Assembly (NCBI RefSeq): GCF_014637085.1 | Contig: NZ_BMEU01000001.1 | Coordinates: 62,001 to 126,000 of the forward strand | Direction of reading: 5' to 3' | DNA length: 64,000 nucleotides | Source: Comamonas phosphati | GTDB lineage: Bacteria; Pseudomonadota; Gammaproteobacteria; Burkholderiales; Burkholderiaceae_C | Shown: positions 26,439 to 32,801 of the stretch, piece after piece | Position numbering within the stretch: position 1 is the stretch's first letter | Layout of the letters: each line of letters begins with the position of its first letter | The notes under the pieces: generated by a model | Databases searched by the model: none | What the model was told of the DNA's origin: nothing | The model's input: only the letters and a program-made list of their open reading frames with translations | Program-made: the position numbers and the translations under genes

Positions 26439-26657
26439 ATGCAAATCGCAAACTACCGCGCACCTTTGTATGAACCCACGGTGGACGAATTGGAAACGCT
26501 CAAGAAGCTGGAAATGGGCGAGGAGGTTTCCCTGTGGTCCGCGGCCCGTGAGCATGTGTCCAGGCGTTTGCTGGAGCGCGGTCTGGTGGAGCAGGACGTC
26601 AACAAGCAGTGGCACATCACTGCGAAAGGACGTGAACTCATCCGTCGGGCACTCTGA
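26439..26657 (+). CDS. Small conserved hypothetical protein (winged-helix-like)
   Basis: A 72-residue protein of unknown function. An AGGAGGAG ribosome-binding site sits 6 nt before the ATG. The sequence LETLKKLEMGEEVSLWSAAREHVSRRLLERGLVEQDVNKQWHITAKGRELIRR looks like a short winged helix, since RRLLERGLV...ITAKG is the usual last-helix and wing pattern in PadR/MarR-like domains. It may bind DNA or an RNA polymerase partner. It is followed by a perfect 18-bp palindrome. Confidence 0.7.
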   Translation: MQIANYRAPLYEPTVDELETLKKLEMGEEVSLWSAAREHVSRRLLERGLVEQDVNKQWHITAKGRELIRRAL

Positions 26658-26662
26658 ATCGA

Positions 26663-26680
26663 TCAAGGGTTAACCCTTGA
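26663..26680. repeat. Perfect 18-bp palindrome
   Basis: TCAAGGGTTAACCCTTGA lies 6 nt after the stop of the small gene. There is no T run, so it is more likely a protein site than a terminator. Confidence 0.5.
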
Positions 26681-26800
26681 ATCCGGAGCTGCCTGATTTA
26701 GAGGCAATGAACCCTGGCGCCAGTGAATGCAAGGGGTTGACGAGTCCTTTCACTCAATCATCACAAAATATGCACAGAATTATTCACAGCATCTGTGGAG

Positions 26801-26829
26801 AAAAGCATCGCGGGCCGCGATGCTTTTTT
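26801..26829 (+). terminator. Rho-independent terminator
   Basis: The stem AAAAGCATCGCGG...CCGCGATGCTTTTTT has a GC-rich core, with A and T runs on either side, so it could work in both directions. Confidence 0.8.
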
Positions 26830-27202
26830 ATGCCCTAAGCAGCGCATGCGGTGAGCGCACGCAAGCCCCGGGCGCTGCGGGACGCTGGTAGCGCGCACCA
26901 CGCGGATTTTTCCTGGTTTTCAGAGGGGAGAATGATGATGGGCTGGAAAAAAAGCCGGCCCAATCCAATACCGTGGAGGGCGGTTTGCAATTGCAGGAAA
27001 AAGCCTACAAGCGCTTGTGTCGCATCGTAACAACGGGCGCCGGCAAAGCTGCCCAACCGAAGTTATGCACAATTTGTGCTCAATGCGGAAAAAAGGAGCG
27101 CCTGCGAGGCTTCCTGGCTTGGCTGGACTGCTGCAGGACTGTGGTGATGTGGGCTGGGCCGAACCACAAGCGGGCGCTGGCGGTCGAGCAAACACAAAAG
27201 AA

Positions 27203-27236
27203 ATAGCCGAGAAGGAAGGATGCGTCTTCTCGGCTA
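27203..27236. terminator. 12-bp perfect hairpin
   Basis: ATAGCCGAGAAG and CTTCTCGGCTAT pair perfectly around a 10-nt loop. On the minus strand the hairpin is followed by TTTCTTTTG, so it could end a transcript that comes from the right. Confidence 0.5.
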
Positions 27237-27461
27237 TGGCTGGGGCGGCGCAGCCCCGAGGGAGGCCGATTGTATCGCAGTTTCAACCGCTCAAAAGCGA
27301 TGCCGCATTCGCAATGGCTCGCATTGCCGAGCCGCCGTTGACGAATACGCAGCCGGTCTGCAGCCGATCCGCGACGGATGCGGGAGTTGTGGCCATCATT
27401 GCGGCAATGATGCGCCAAAAGCCAAAGTTATTTTTGTAATAATGGCCCAACTTTTGGCAAT

Positions 27462-27498
27462 AAAAAATCCGCTAAGATGTTGATTCCTAGCGGTTTTT
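27462..27498 (-). terminator. Terminator of the tRNA-Leu gene (bidirectional)
   Basis: CCGCTA/TAGCGG stem with AAAAAA on the left and TTTTT on the right. It is 8 nt beyond the 3' end of the tRNA-Leu remnant on the minus strand. Confidence 0.65.
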
Positions 27499-27505
27499 CA
27501 TTGTC

Positions 27506-27558
27506 TGGTGCCCGGGGCCGGAATCGAACCGGCACGCCTTGCGGCGGGGGATTTTGAG
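27506..27558 (-). pseudogene. 3' half of tRNA-Leu(CAA), disrupted at the anticodon loop
   Basis: Read on the minus strand, the segment is the 3' half of a tRNA-Leu. It has CTCAAAATC (CAA anticodon loop), the CCCCC stem, the short variable arm CGCCGCAAGGCG, the T arm GGTTCGATTCC and the acceptor end GGCACCA. The expected 5' half (D arm and 5' acceptor strand) does not follow; the sequence switches to unrelated DNA right after the anticodon loop. This is what integration of an element into the anticodon loop leaves at the end distal to the restored tRNA. It is taken as the left att boundary of the ICE. Confidence 0.8.
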
Positions 27559-27735
27559 ATTGAGTCCCGAGACTAGCATGAGACTACGCTGGAACCCGCA
27601 AAGGCTTGCTGCGCTTGGTTTTCCGGGGAGTTAGTCCCGTTTAGCCTTACGCCTAGACCAGACCGATTGCGGCAGACATTCCGATGCCGTGGCTCCTGGC
27701 TGGTTCCTGCGTTCGATCCCGAACTAGGAGGCGTC

Positions 27736-29100
27736 ATGGCCAAGATCAAACTCACCAAATCCGCTGTCGATACGGCAGAAGTCACCGGCAAGGACTACGA
27801 ATTGCGGGACACCATTGTCCCCGGCTTTCTCTGCAAAGTCACTGCCCACGGCCGCAAGGTCTTCATGCTCCAGTACCGCACGAACTGGGGCGAGCGCCGC
27901 AAGCCGAAGATCGGCCAGTTCGGCGAGCTGACCGTCGAGCAGGCGCGGTCGATCGCACAGGACTGGCTGGCCGACGTGCGCAAGGGCGACGACCCCAGCG
28001 CCGCCAAGCTGGCCGCGCGCATGGCCCCGACGGTCAAGGAACTGTGCGGGCAGTTCATCGAGGAATACTCCAAGCCGCGCAACAAGCCCCGGACGGTCGA
28101 TTCCTACCAAGGCTACATCGACCGCCACATCCTGCCCGCCCTGGGCAAGCTCAAGGTGCCGGACGTAGCGCGGACGCACATCACCACGCTGATGAAGGAC
28201 AAGGCGAAGATCGGCGTCACGGCCAATCGGGTTCTGGCCTGTCTGCGCAAGATGTTCAATATGGCCGAGGTGTGGGGCTATAGGCCCGACGGCTCCAATC
28301 CGTGCCGTCACGTCCCCAAGTACCGCGAGGACGGCGAGACGCGGTACATCAACAACGAGGAACTGGGGCGGCTCTATGCTTACCTCGACCGTGCGGATGC
28401 CCAGGGGCTGGAGCATCCGACCGTGACGCTGGCGGTTCGCCTGCAATTCGAGTTTTCCGCGCGGATGACCGAAATCCGCACGCTCGAATGGGCTTGGGTC
28501 GATTTCGAGAATCGCCGAGTCGTCTGGCCTGACAGCAAAACGGGCGATATGTCCAAGCCGATGAGCGAGGCGGCGTACCAGTTGCTGCTCAATGCGCCCC
28601 GCATCGACAGCTCGCCTTACGTGTGTCCGGCCATCTTTGATGCCAAGAAGCCATTGCCGGACAGTACGTACTACAACGGCTGGAAGCGCATCCTGGGCCG
28701 CGCAGAGGTAGCGCATGTCGGGACGCACGGCATCCGCCATCGCGCAGCGACCGACATTGCCAACTCCGGTATTCCCATCAAGGTCGGCATGGCGCTGACT
28801 GCGCACAAGACCGTCACGCAGTTCATGGAGTATGTCCATGCGGAGGATGACCCGGTGCGGGCCGCTGCCGAGAAGGTGGCCACCCTGCGCCGGGGCGCCA
28901 TCGACGGCCAGGCCCAAGCTGCGCCGATCCTGGCGCCGACCGCCTCAGCTCCGGCTATCGCGGACGGAGAAAAGACCCGTACAAGCCAGGGCAACTATCG
29001 CCCGTATCGCCATCGCAAGAGTCCAACGCGCGCTGTGCCGCCCGGTACGAAGCGGGCCGGATCGCCGCCAACGAAGGCGCCGGAAACGTCCATCGCGTGA
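27736..29100 (+). CDS. int: Tyrosine site-specific recombinase (ICE integrase)
   Basis: A 454-residue integrase with an N-terminal DUF4102-type arm-binding domain, a SAM-like core-binding domain near residues 90-180, and a catalytic domain. The catalytic residues are readable: Arg in SARMTEIRTLEW near residue 243, HGIRHRAATDIA near 332 (HxxR), the second His in LTAHKTVT near 357, and the nucleophile Tyr in MEYVHAEDD near 366. GGAGGCGTC precedes the ATG. About 80 C-terminal residues are basic and unstructured. Its place 180 nt from a severed tRNA-Leu, directed into the element, marks it as the integrase of the ICE. Overall it resembles Tn4371-family integrases. Confidence 0.92.
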   Translation: MAKIKLTKSAVDTAEVTGKDYELRDTIVPGFLCKVTAHGRKVFMLQYRTNWGERRKPKIGQFGELTVEQARSIAQDWLADVRKGDDPSAAKLAARMAPTVKELCGQFIEEYSKPRNKPRTVDSYQGYIDRHILPALGKLKVPDVARTHITTLMKDKAKIGVTANRVLACLRKMFNMAEVWGYRPDGSNPCRHVPKYREDGETRYINNEELGRLYAYLDRADAQGLEHPTVTLAVRLQFEFSARMTEIRTLEWAWVDFENRRVVWPDSKTGDMSKPMSEAAYQLLLNAPRIDSSPYVCPAIFDAKKPLPDSTYYNGWKRILGRAEVAHVGTHGIRHRAATDIANSGIPIKVGMALTAHKTVTQFMEYVHAEDDPVRAAAEKVATLRRGAIDGQAQAAPILAPTASAPAIADGEKTRTSQGNYRPYRHRKSPTRAVPPGTKRAGSPPTKAPETSIA

Positions 29101-29172
29101 ATCGCGGGCGTCAGGCCTGCCGCCGCGCTGTCGCGACAGGCCGGGCATCCCGCCCCGCTGTTCCTTTGTCCC

Positions 29173-29190
29173 TTGACTTGAATTCGTCAA
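29173..29190. promoter_or_regulatory. Inverted repeat, probable operator of the toxin-antitoxin pair
   Basis: TTGACTTGAATTCGTCAA is an imperfect palindrome (TTGAC/GTCAA arms) 16 nt upstream of the toxin start. TTGACT could also serve as the -35 box. Antitoxins of this type usually repress their own operon from such a site. Confidence 0.55.
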
Positions 29191-29205
29191 TAAACGAAAA
29201 TTACC

Positions 29206-29550
29206 ATGTACCGCATCGAGCATTACCTGACGGCTGACGGCCAGAAGGATCTTTACCTCGACTGGCTGAAGCGATTGCGCGACACCCAGGCCAAGGTGGC
29301 GACCATCCGGCGCGTAGCCCGTGTCGAGCAGGGCAACTTCGGCGATCACAAGTTTTGCCGTGATGGCGTGTGGGAGCTGCGCATCGACGTGGGGCCGGGC
29401 TATCGGGTGTATTACGGCTTGGCGGGCCAGCGGTTGGTGCTGCTGCTGTGTGGTGGCGACAAGCGCACGCAGGACGCGGACATAGACCGAGTGGTGGGCT
29501 ACTGGCAGGACTGGCAACGGAGAGTGGATGATGAGAAGCAGACCCCATGA
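29206..29550 (+). CDS. RelE/ParE-superfamily toxin (addiction-module killer protein)
   Basis: A 114-residue toxin of the HigB-like branch. The family pattern is clear: WLKRLRDTQAK near residue 20, then GNFGDHKFCRDGVWELRIDVGPGYRVYYGLAGQRLVLLLCGGDKRTQDADI. Relatives cleave ribosome-bound mRNA. The toxin gene comes first, as in higBA, and overlaps the antitoxin gene by 23 nt. In ICEs such pairs stabilise the element after excision. Confidence 0.9.
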   Translation: MYRIEHYLTADGQKDLYLDWLKRLRDTQAKVATIRRVARVEQGNFGDHKFCRDGVWELRIDVGPGYRVYYGLAGQRLVLLLCGGDKRTQDADIDRVVGYWQDWQRRVDDEKQTP

Positions 29551-29848
29551 CGAAGCGATGGCCGAGCTGTACCGCAGCGATCCGGCGCTCGCGCTCGAAG
29601 TCATCAACAGCATCCTGGCTGATGGCGACCAGGCCGAGCTGATGACCGTGCTGCGCCAGCTCGCGCAGGCGGTCGGTGGTGTGCAGACGGTGGCTGCACA
29701 GGCGCATCTGAACCCGACACAGCTTTACCGCACGCTGTCGCCGAAGGGCAATCCCGCCTTGAACAGCTTGACCGCCATCCTCAAGGTGATGGGCCTGCGG
29801 CTGGCGGTGGCGCCGTTGGCTGATTCCGCGCCGGCGCACGCTGTCTGA
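29528..29848 (+). CDS. HTH antitoxin of the RelE/HigB-like module
   Basis: A 106-residue addiction-module antidote protein. LALEVINSILADGDQAELMTVLRQLAQAVGGVQTVAAQAHLNPTQLYRTLSPKGNPALNSLTAILKVMGLRLAV is the typical antidote sequence with an HTH_XRE-like fold in the middle. It binds and neutralises the upstream toxin and most likely binds the palindrome at 29173. Confidence 0.9.
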   Translation: MMRSRPHDEAMAELYRSDPALALEVINSILADGDQAELMTVLRQLAQAVGGVQTVAAQAHLNPTQLYRTLSPKGNPALNSLTAILKVMGLRLAVAPLADSAPAHAV

Positions 29849-29936
29849 TGCGAAGCATTGCCGATGCCGGCCGAGTGTGGAGATTCTCGTATCGCTGATA
29901 CGACAATTGCGGCCCGGAGGTGCCCCGGTTCCCCCT

Positions 29937-30368
29937 CTAGAAAAGGTCGTCCTCGCACGCCTGCGGTGCTATCGGACGATCCATTGGTGGCTTCTTGACC
30001 ATAGCCTCCAGAGCGTCAAGGGCCGCCTCGCGGAGCTTTCGCACGCGGGGCAGCAAATCGAACATCGAGAGCCCGAGCTGTGGCGACAGCAGTTCGACGA
30101 TCAATCGGTAATGTTCGTCATCCCGCAAAATTTTGGTCTGGAACAACAGCCAAAAGCAGGATTCGCCCAGTTCTTGCCTGGAAGGCAGCAAGTCCATTGA
30201 CCGCGATTCGGCGGCGTCGATGTAGGCGTCCACGGTAGCTTCGGCATCAAGCCACAATTCCGAAGCCGCTTCGTCATCAACAGGCTCCTTTTCCGCAAGC
30301 GCCTTGATATGCGCAAACGCTGCGGCCTCATCGGCCTGCTTGTAGGCTTTTCTGCTGGGAATTGTCAT
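29937..30368 (-). CDS. Hypothetical ICE backbone protein
   Basis: A 143-residue acidic, mostly helical protein that I do not recognise. It has no signal peptide or membrane segment. The stretch LWLDAEATVDAYIDAAESRSMDLLPSRQELGESCFWLLFQTKILRDDEHYRLIVELLSPQLG looks like a compact helical domain. A GGAGAG ribosome-binding site lies before the ATG at 30368. It is transcribed against its neighbours, between the toxin-antitoxin pair and the first DUF2958 gene. Confidence 0.6.
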   Translation of the reverse strand: MTIPSRKAYKQADEAAAFAHIKALAEKEPVDDEAASELWLDAEATVDAYIDAAESRSMDLLPSRQELGESCFWLLFQTKILRDDEHYRLIVELLSPQLGLSMFDLLPRVRKLREAALDALEAMVKKPPMDRPIAPQACEDDLF

Positions 30369-30451
30369 TTTTTCTCTCCGATCTGCTGCTGTCGCTGATG
30401 GCGTGTCAGATTAGCGTCACGACGGGGCATTGAGTGAAGTGCGTGTGTGTT

Positions 30452-30472
30452 GCCCCGCTGTTAATGCGGGGC
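30452..30472. repeat. Hairpin GCCCCGC/GCGGGGC
   Basis: A 7-bp inverted repeat with a 7-nt loop lies between the hypothetical gene and repeat copy B1. No T run follows it. Confidence 0.4.
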
Positions 30473-30489
30473 GATCCCGGCCAAGGGAA

Positions 30490-30640
30490 CATGGCCGGCC
30501 GCGCTCTCGTGCTCCGCATCGAGCCTCGCTACGCGAGTCTCGCCCCCGTCGGGCTTCCATCGCTGACGCCTCCGGCCCGGCTCGCTGATCCGGGCCTGCG
30601 CGCTGCGCTTGCCCAAAGGTGGGTGTGTGCAGCGGGCGGG
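30490..30640. repeat. ICE-internal dispersed repeat B, copy 1
   Basis: It reads ATGGCCGGCCGCGCTCTCGTGCTCCGCATCGAG...CGCCCCCGTCGGGCTTCCATCG..TGACGCCTCCGGCCCGGCT..CGGGCCTGCGCGCT. The copy at 31423-31575 has the same landmarks in the same order with point differences and short indels. It fills most of the 445-base gene-free stretch 30369-30813, with the hairpin at 30452. Confidence 0.75.
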
Positions 30641-30813
30641 GTGTGGGCGGTCTTGCTGCTCCCTTCACCGTACCACGGCGTTCTCGCGGTCAATGACTGC
30701 GCGTGCGGGCACGCTTGCGGCCTGGCGGCCGTCTTCGATCTTTGACTGCTTGCGCTACGCCGTGCCCTGGAAGGGTCGGGCAATTCCGCCCGGCAACCTT
30801 TCAGGAGTTCACC

Positions 30814-31164
30814 ATGAACAACCCACTCATCACTGACGAGCAGCGCATCGTGCTGCTGGCCAATGGCCGCGAATCCTTGGAGAACCCGGACTTCGATCCG
30901 GCGCCCGTGGTCAAGCTGTTCACGCCGGACGCCGGCGCGACCTGGCTGCTGACCGAGATTGATCCCGATGACCACGACCACGCCTTTGGTCTTTGCGACC
31001 TCGGCCTGGGGGTGCCGGAAATCGGCTGGGTCAGCTTGGGCGAGCTGGCGACGGTGCGCGGCGGGCTGGGCCTGCCCATCGAGCGCGATCTGTCGTTTCG
31101 CGCCGAGAAGCGGTTGAGCGCCTATGCGCGCGATGCGCGGCTGGCTGGGCGGATCGTTGTCTGA
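30814..31164 (+). CDS. DUF2958 domain protein (copy 1)
   Basis: A 116-residue protein of the DUF2958 family, which is common on plasmids and ICEs and has no known function. The pattern LITDEQRIVLLANGRES..DFDPAPVVKLFTPDAGATWLLTEIDPDDHDHAFGLCDLGLGVPEIGWVSLGEL is diagnostic. AGGAG lies 6 nt before the ATG. A second, diverged copy is at 37242-37592. Confidence 0.88.
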   Translation: MNNPLITDEQRIVLLANGRESLENPDFDPAPVVKLFTPDAGATWLLTEIDPDDHDHAFGLCDLGLGVPEIGWVSLGELATVRGGLGLPIERDLSFRAEKRLSAYARDARLAGRIVV

Positions 31165-31223
31165 CCCGGCCTTGGGGCGTCGCGGGACGCCCTTCGCATC
31201 GCGCCCACCTGGCGCGATGTCTG

Positions 31224-31328
31224 CGCGCCTTCGGCTTGCCCTCCAGGGGAAAGCCCTGCGGGCTATCCCCGCCGCGCAGGCTTGGCACCCCTGAACACCG
31301 CCGACCCGGCTGCGCCGGATCGGCCAGA
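31224..31328. repeat. ICE-internal dispersed repeat A, copy 1
   Basis: The core CTCCAGGGGAAAGCCCTGCGGGCTATCCCCGCCGCGC..GGCTTGGC and GAACACCGCCGACCCGGC..GCGCCGGATCGGCC recurs at 35292-35414 and 36534-36661. It contains an imperfect inverted repeat (GGGGAAAGCCC/GGGCTATCCCC). The region 31165-31905 has no gene I can support. Confidence 0.75.
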
Positions 31329-31422
31329 CCGCATTCGCGGCAGATCCGCGATGCCTTGCCTGTGCTCGCCCTGATTCTGTTGATTCTTCGACTTTGAAGG
31401 CTGGGCGTCCCCGGCCACCTGG

Positions 31423-31575
31423 GAGATGGCCGGTCGCGCTGTCGTGCTGCGCATCGAACCCCCTGCGGGGTTTCGCCCCTGTCGGGCTTCCATCGTCCCC
31501 TCACTCCGCTCGGCTGACGCCTCCGGCCCGGCTTCCAGCTTCGGGCCTGCGCGCTTCGCTTGCCGTGCGGGCGGC
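31423..31575. repeat. ICE-internal dispersed repeat B, copy 2
   Basis: It has the same landmarks as 30490-30640, from GATGGCCGGTCGCGCTGTCGTGCTGCGCATCGAA through GTCGGGCTTCCATCG and TGACGCCTCCGGCCCGGCTTCC to CGGGCCTGCGCGCTTCGCTTGCC. The two copies flank the first DUF2958 gene. Confidence 0.75.
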
Positions 31576-31905
31576 GTGTTGAGGGGCCGTTGCCTTGTCC
31601 AGCCGTCTCCCCTGACTTCATCACCTTGTCCGCGACTGTAGCCCGCGGCCGTGTGCCATCAAGGCGCGCAGGGCCGTGTCCTCGGCTGCGCCTGCGGGCC
31701 GCACCCACCCTGCGCTTGTTTCCTTGACGGCCCCCGTCCACGGGCTCCCTTTCGTCGCGGGCGATGAACTCAGGAAAGACGGTGGCAACAGGGCCAACCG
31801 GGTTCCTCGTGCCGACCGCACCGAACAGCCGGAAGGCTGGGCTCCGAATCTAGGAATCCGGTGTGCGGTGTGAACAGCAAACCTCTTTTTGTCAGGAGAA
31901 AGACC

Positions 31906-32736
31906 ATGCAACTCGCATCCCGTTTCGCTTCCCGTTCCCCTTCGTTGCGCAGCGACTACCCGCTGTCCGATGACCAGATTCGCAACGTGGCCCCGTCCAT
32001 TTTCGCGGACGCCCCGCACGAGAGCCGTTCCGAGCGGTACGCCTACATCCCCACCGCCGCCGTGCTGACCGAATTGCGGAAGGAGGGGTTTCAGCCCTTC
32101 ATGGTGACGCAAACCCGCGTGCGCGATGAAGGCAAGCGCGAGCACACCAAACACATGCTGCGCCTGCGCCACGCCAGCCAGATCAACGGCGCGGAGGCTA
32201 ACGAAATCGTGCTGCTGAATTCGCACGATGGCACCAGCAGCTATCAGATGCTGGCCGGGATGTTCCGTTTCGTTTGCAGCAATGGCCTTGTATGCGGTGA
32301 CACCGTGGCCGATGTGCGCGTGCCCCACAAAGGCGACGTGGCCGGTTCCGTCATCGAAGGCGCTTTCGAGGTGTTGAGCGGCTTTGAGCGGGTGAAGGAA
32401 TCCCGCGATGCCATGCGCGCGATCACGCTGGACGAAGGCGAAGCCGAAGTGTTCGCCCGTTCCGCGCTGGCGCTCAAGTACGACCCCACCGACAGCAAGC
32501 CCGCGCCCATCACCGAATCGCAAATCCTGATGCCGCGCCGGTTCGATGACCGCCGCCCCGACCTGTGGAGCGTGTTCAACCGCACGCAGGAGAACTTGAC
32601 CAAAGGCGGACTGCATGGTCGCAGCGCCAACGGACGCCGCCAGCAAACCCGACCCGTGCAGGGCATTGATTCCGATGTGCGCCTGAATCGCGCCCTCTGG
32701 ATGCTGGCCGATGGCCTGCGCCAGTTGAAAGCCTGA
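31906..32736 (+). CDS. DUF932 domain protein
   Basis: A 276-residue protein of the DUF932 (phage/plasmid-like, YubP-like) family, frequent in ICEs and conjugative plasmids and of unknown biochemical role. Family stretches are LSDDQIRNVAPSIFADAPHESRSERYAYIPTA, HMLRLRHASQINGAEANEIVLLNSHDGTSSYQMLAGMFRFVCSNGLV, and a C-terminal DLWSVFNRTQENLTKGGLHGR. CAGGAG precedes the ATG at 31906. It lies 65 nt upstream of parB and is likely co-transcribed with it. Confidence 0.9.
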   Translation: MQLASRFASRSPSLRSDYPLSDDQIRNVAPSIFADAPHESRSERYAYIPTAAVLTELRKEGFQPFMVTQTRVRDEGKREHTKHMLRLRHASQINGAEANEIVLLNSHDGTSSYQMLAGMFRFVCSNGLVCGDTVADVRVPHKGDVAGSVIEGAFEVLSGFERVKESRDAMRAITLDEGEAEVFARSALALKYDPTDSKPAPITESQILMPRRFDDRRPDLWSVFNRTQENLTKGGLHGRSANGRRQQTRPVQGIDSDVRLNRALWMLADGLRQLKA

Positions 32737-32801
32737 ACCGTTCCCCCGCCGGAGGGGCGGTTCCCCTCCATTCCCTTGTTTCACTTGATTGGAGATTCAC
32801 C

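Larger units (their letters stand above)
26681..27461. other. Long intergenic stretch left of the tRNA-Leu remnant
   Basis: About 780 bases with no gene I can support. It holds a terminator at 26801-26829, a 12-bp perfect hairpin at 27203-27236, and two exact matches to the DnaA-box consensus TTATNCACA at 26780-26788 and 27063-27071. The reading frames here show no family resemblance. An unrecognised small RNA, for instance one ending at the 27203 hairpin on the minus strand, cannot be excluded. Confidence 0.4.

Noticed and set aside
26973-27439. Overlapping plus-strand frames with a CxxCxxC-like motif (LCTICAQCGKK)
   Set aside because: No clear ribosome-binding site, no domain, and the frame crosses a strong hairpin. 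One CxxC motif is not enough for a gene call.
27494-27501. TTTTTCAT, identical to the target octamer known for Tn4371-family elements
   Set aside because: It lies in the T run of the tRNA-Leu terminator on the chromosomal side, and the sequence change occurs 57 nt later at the anticodon loop. It is kept as the alternative boundary, not annotated as att.
31165-31905. Possible genes in the 740-base spacer between DUF2958 and DUF932
   Set aside because: Every open frame here overlaps repeats A1 or B2 and gives Arg/Pro-rich products with no domain and no ribosome-binding site.
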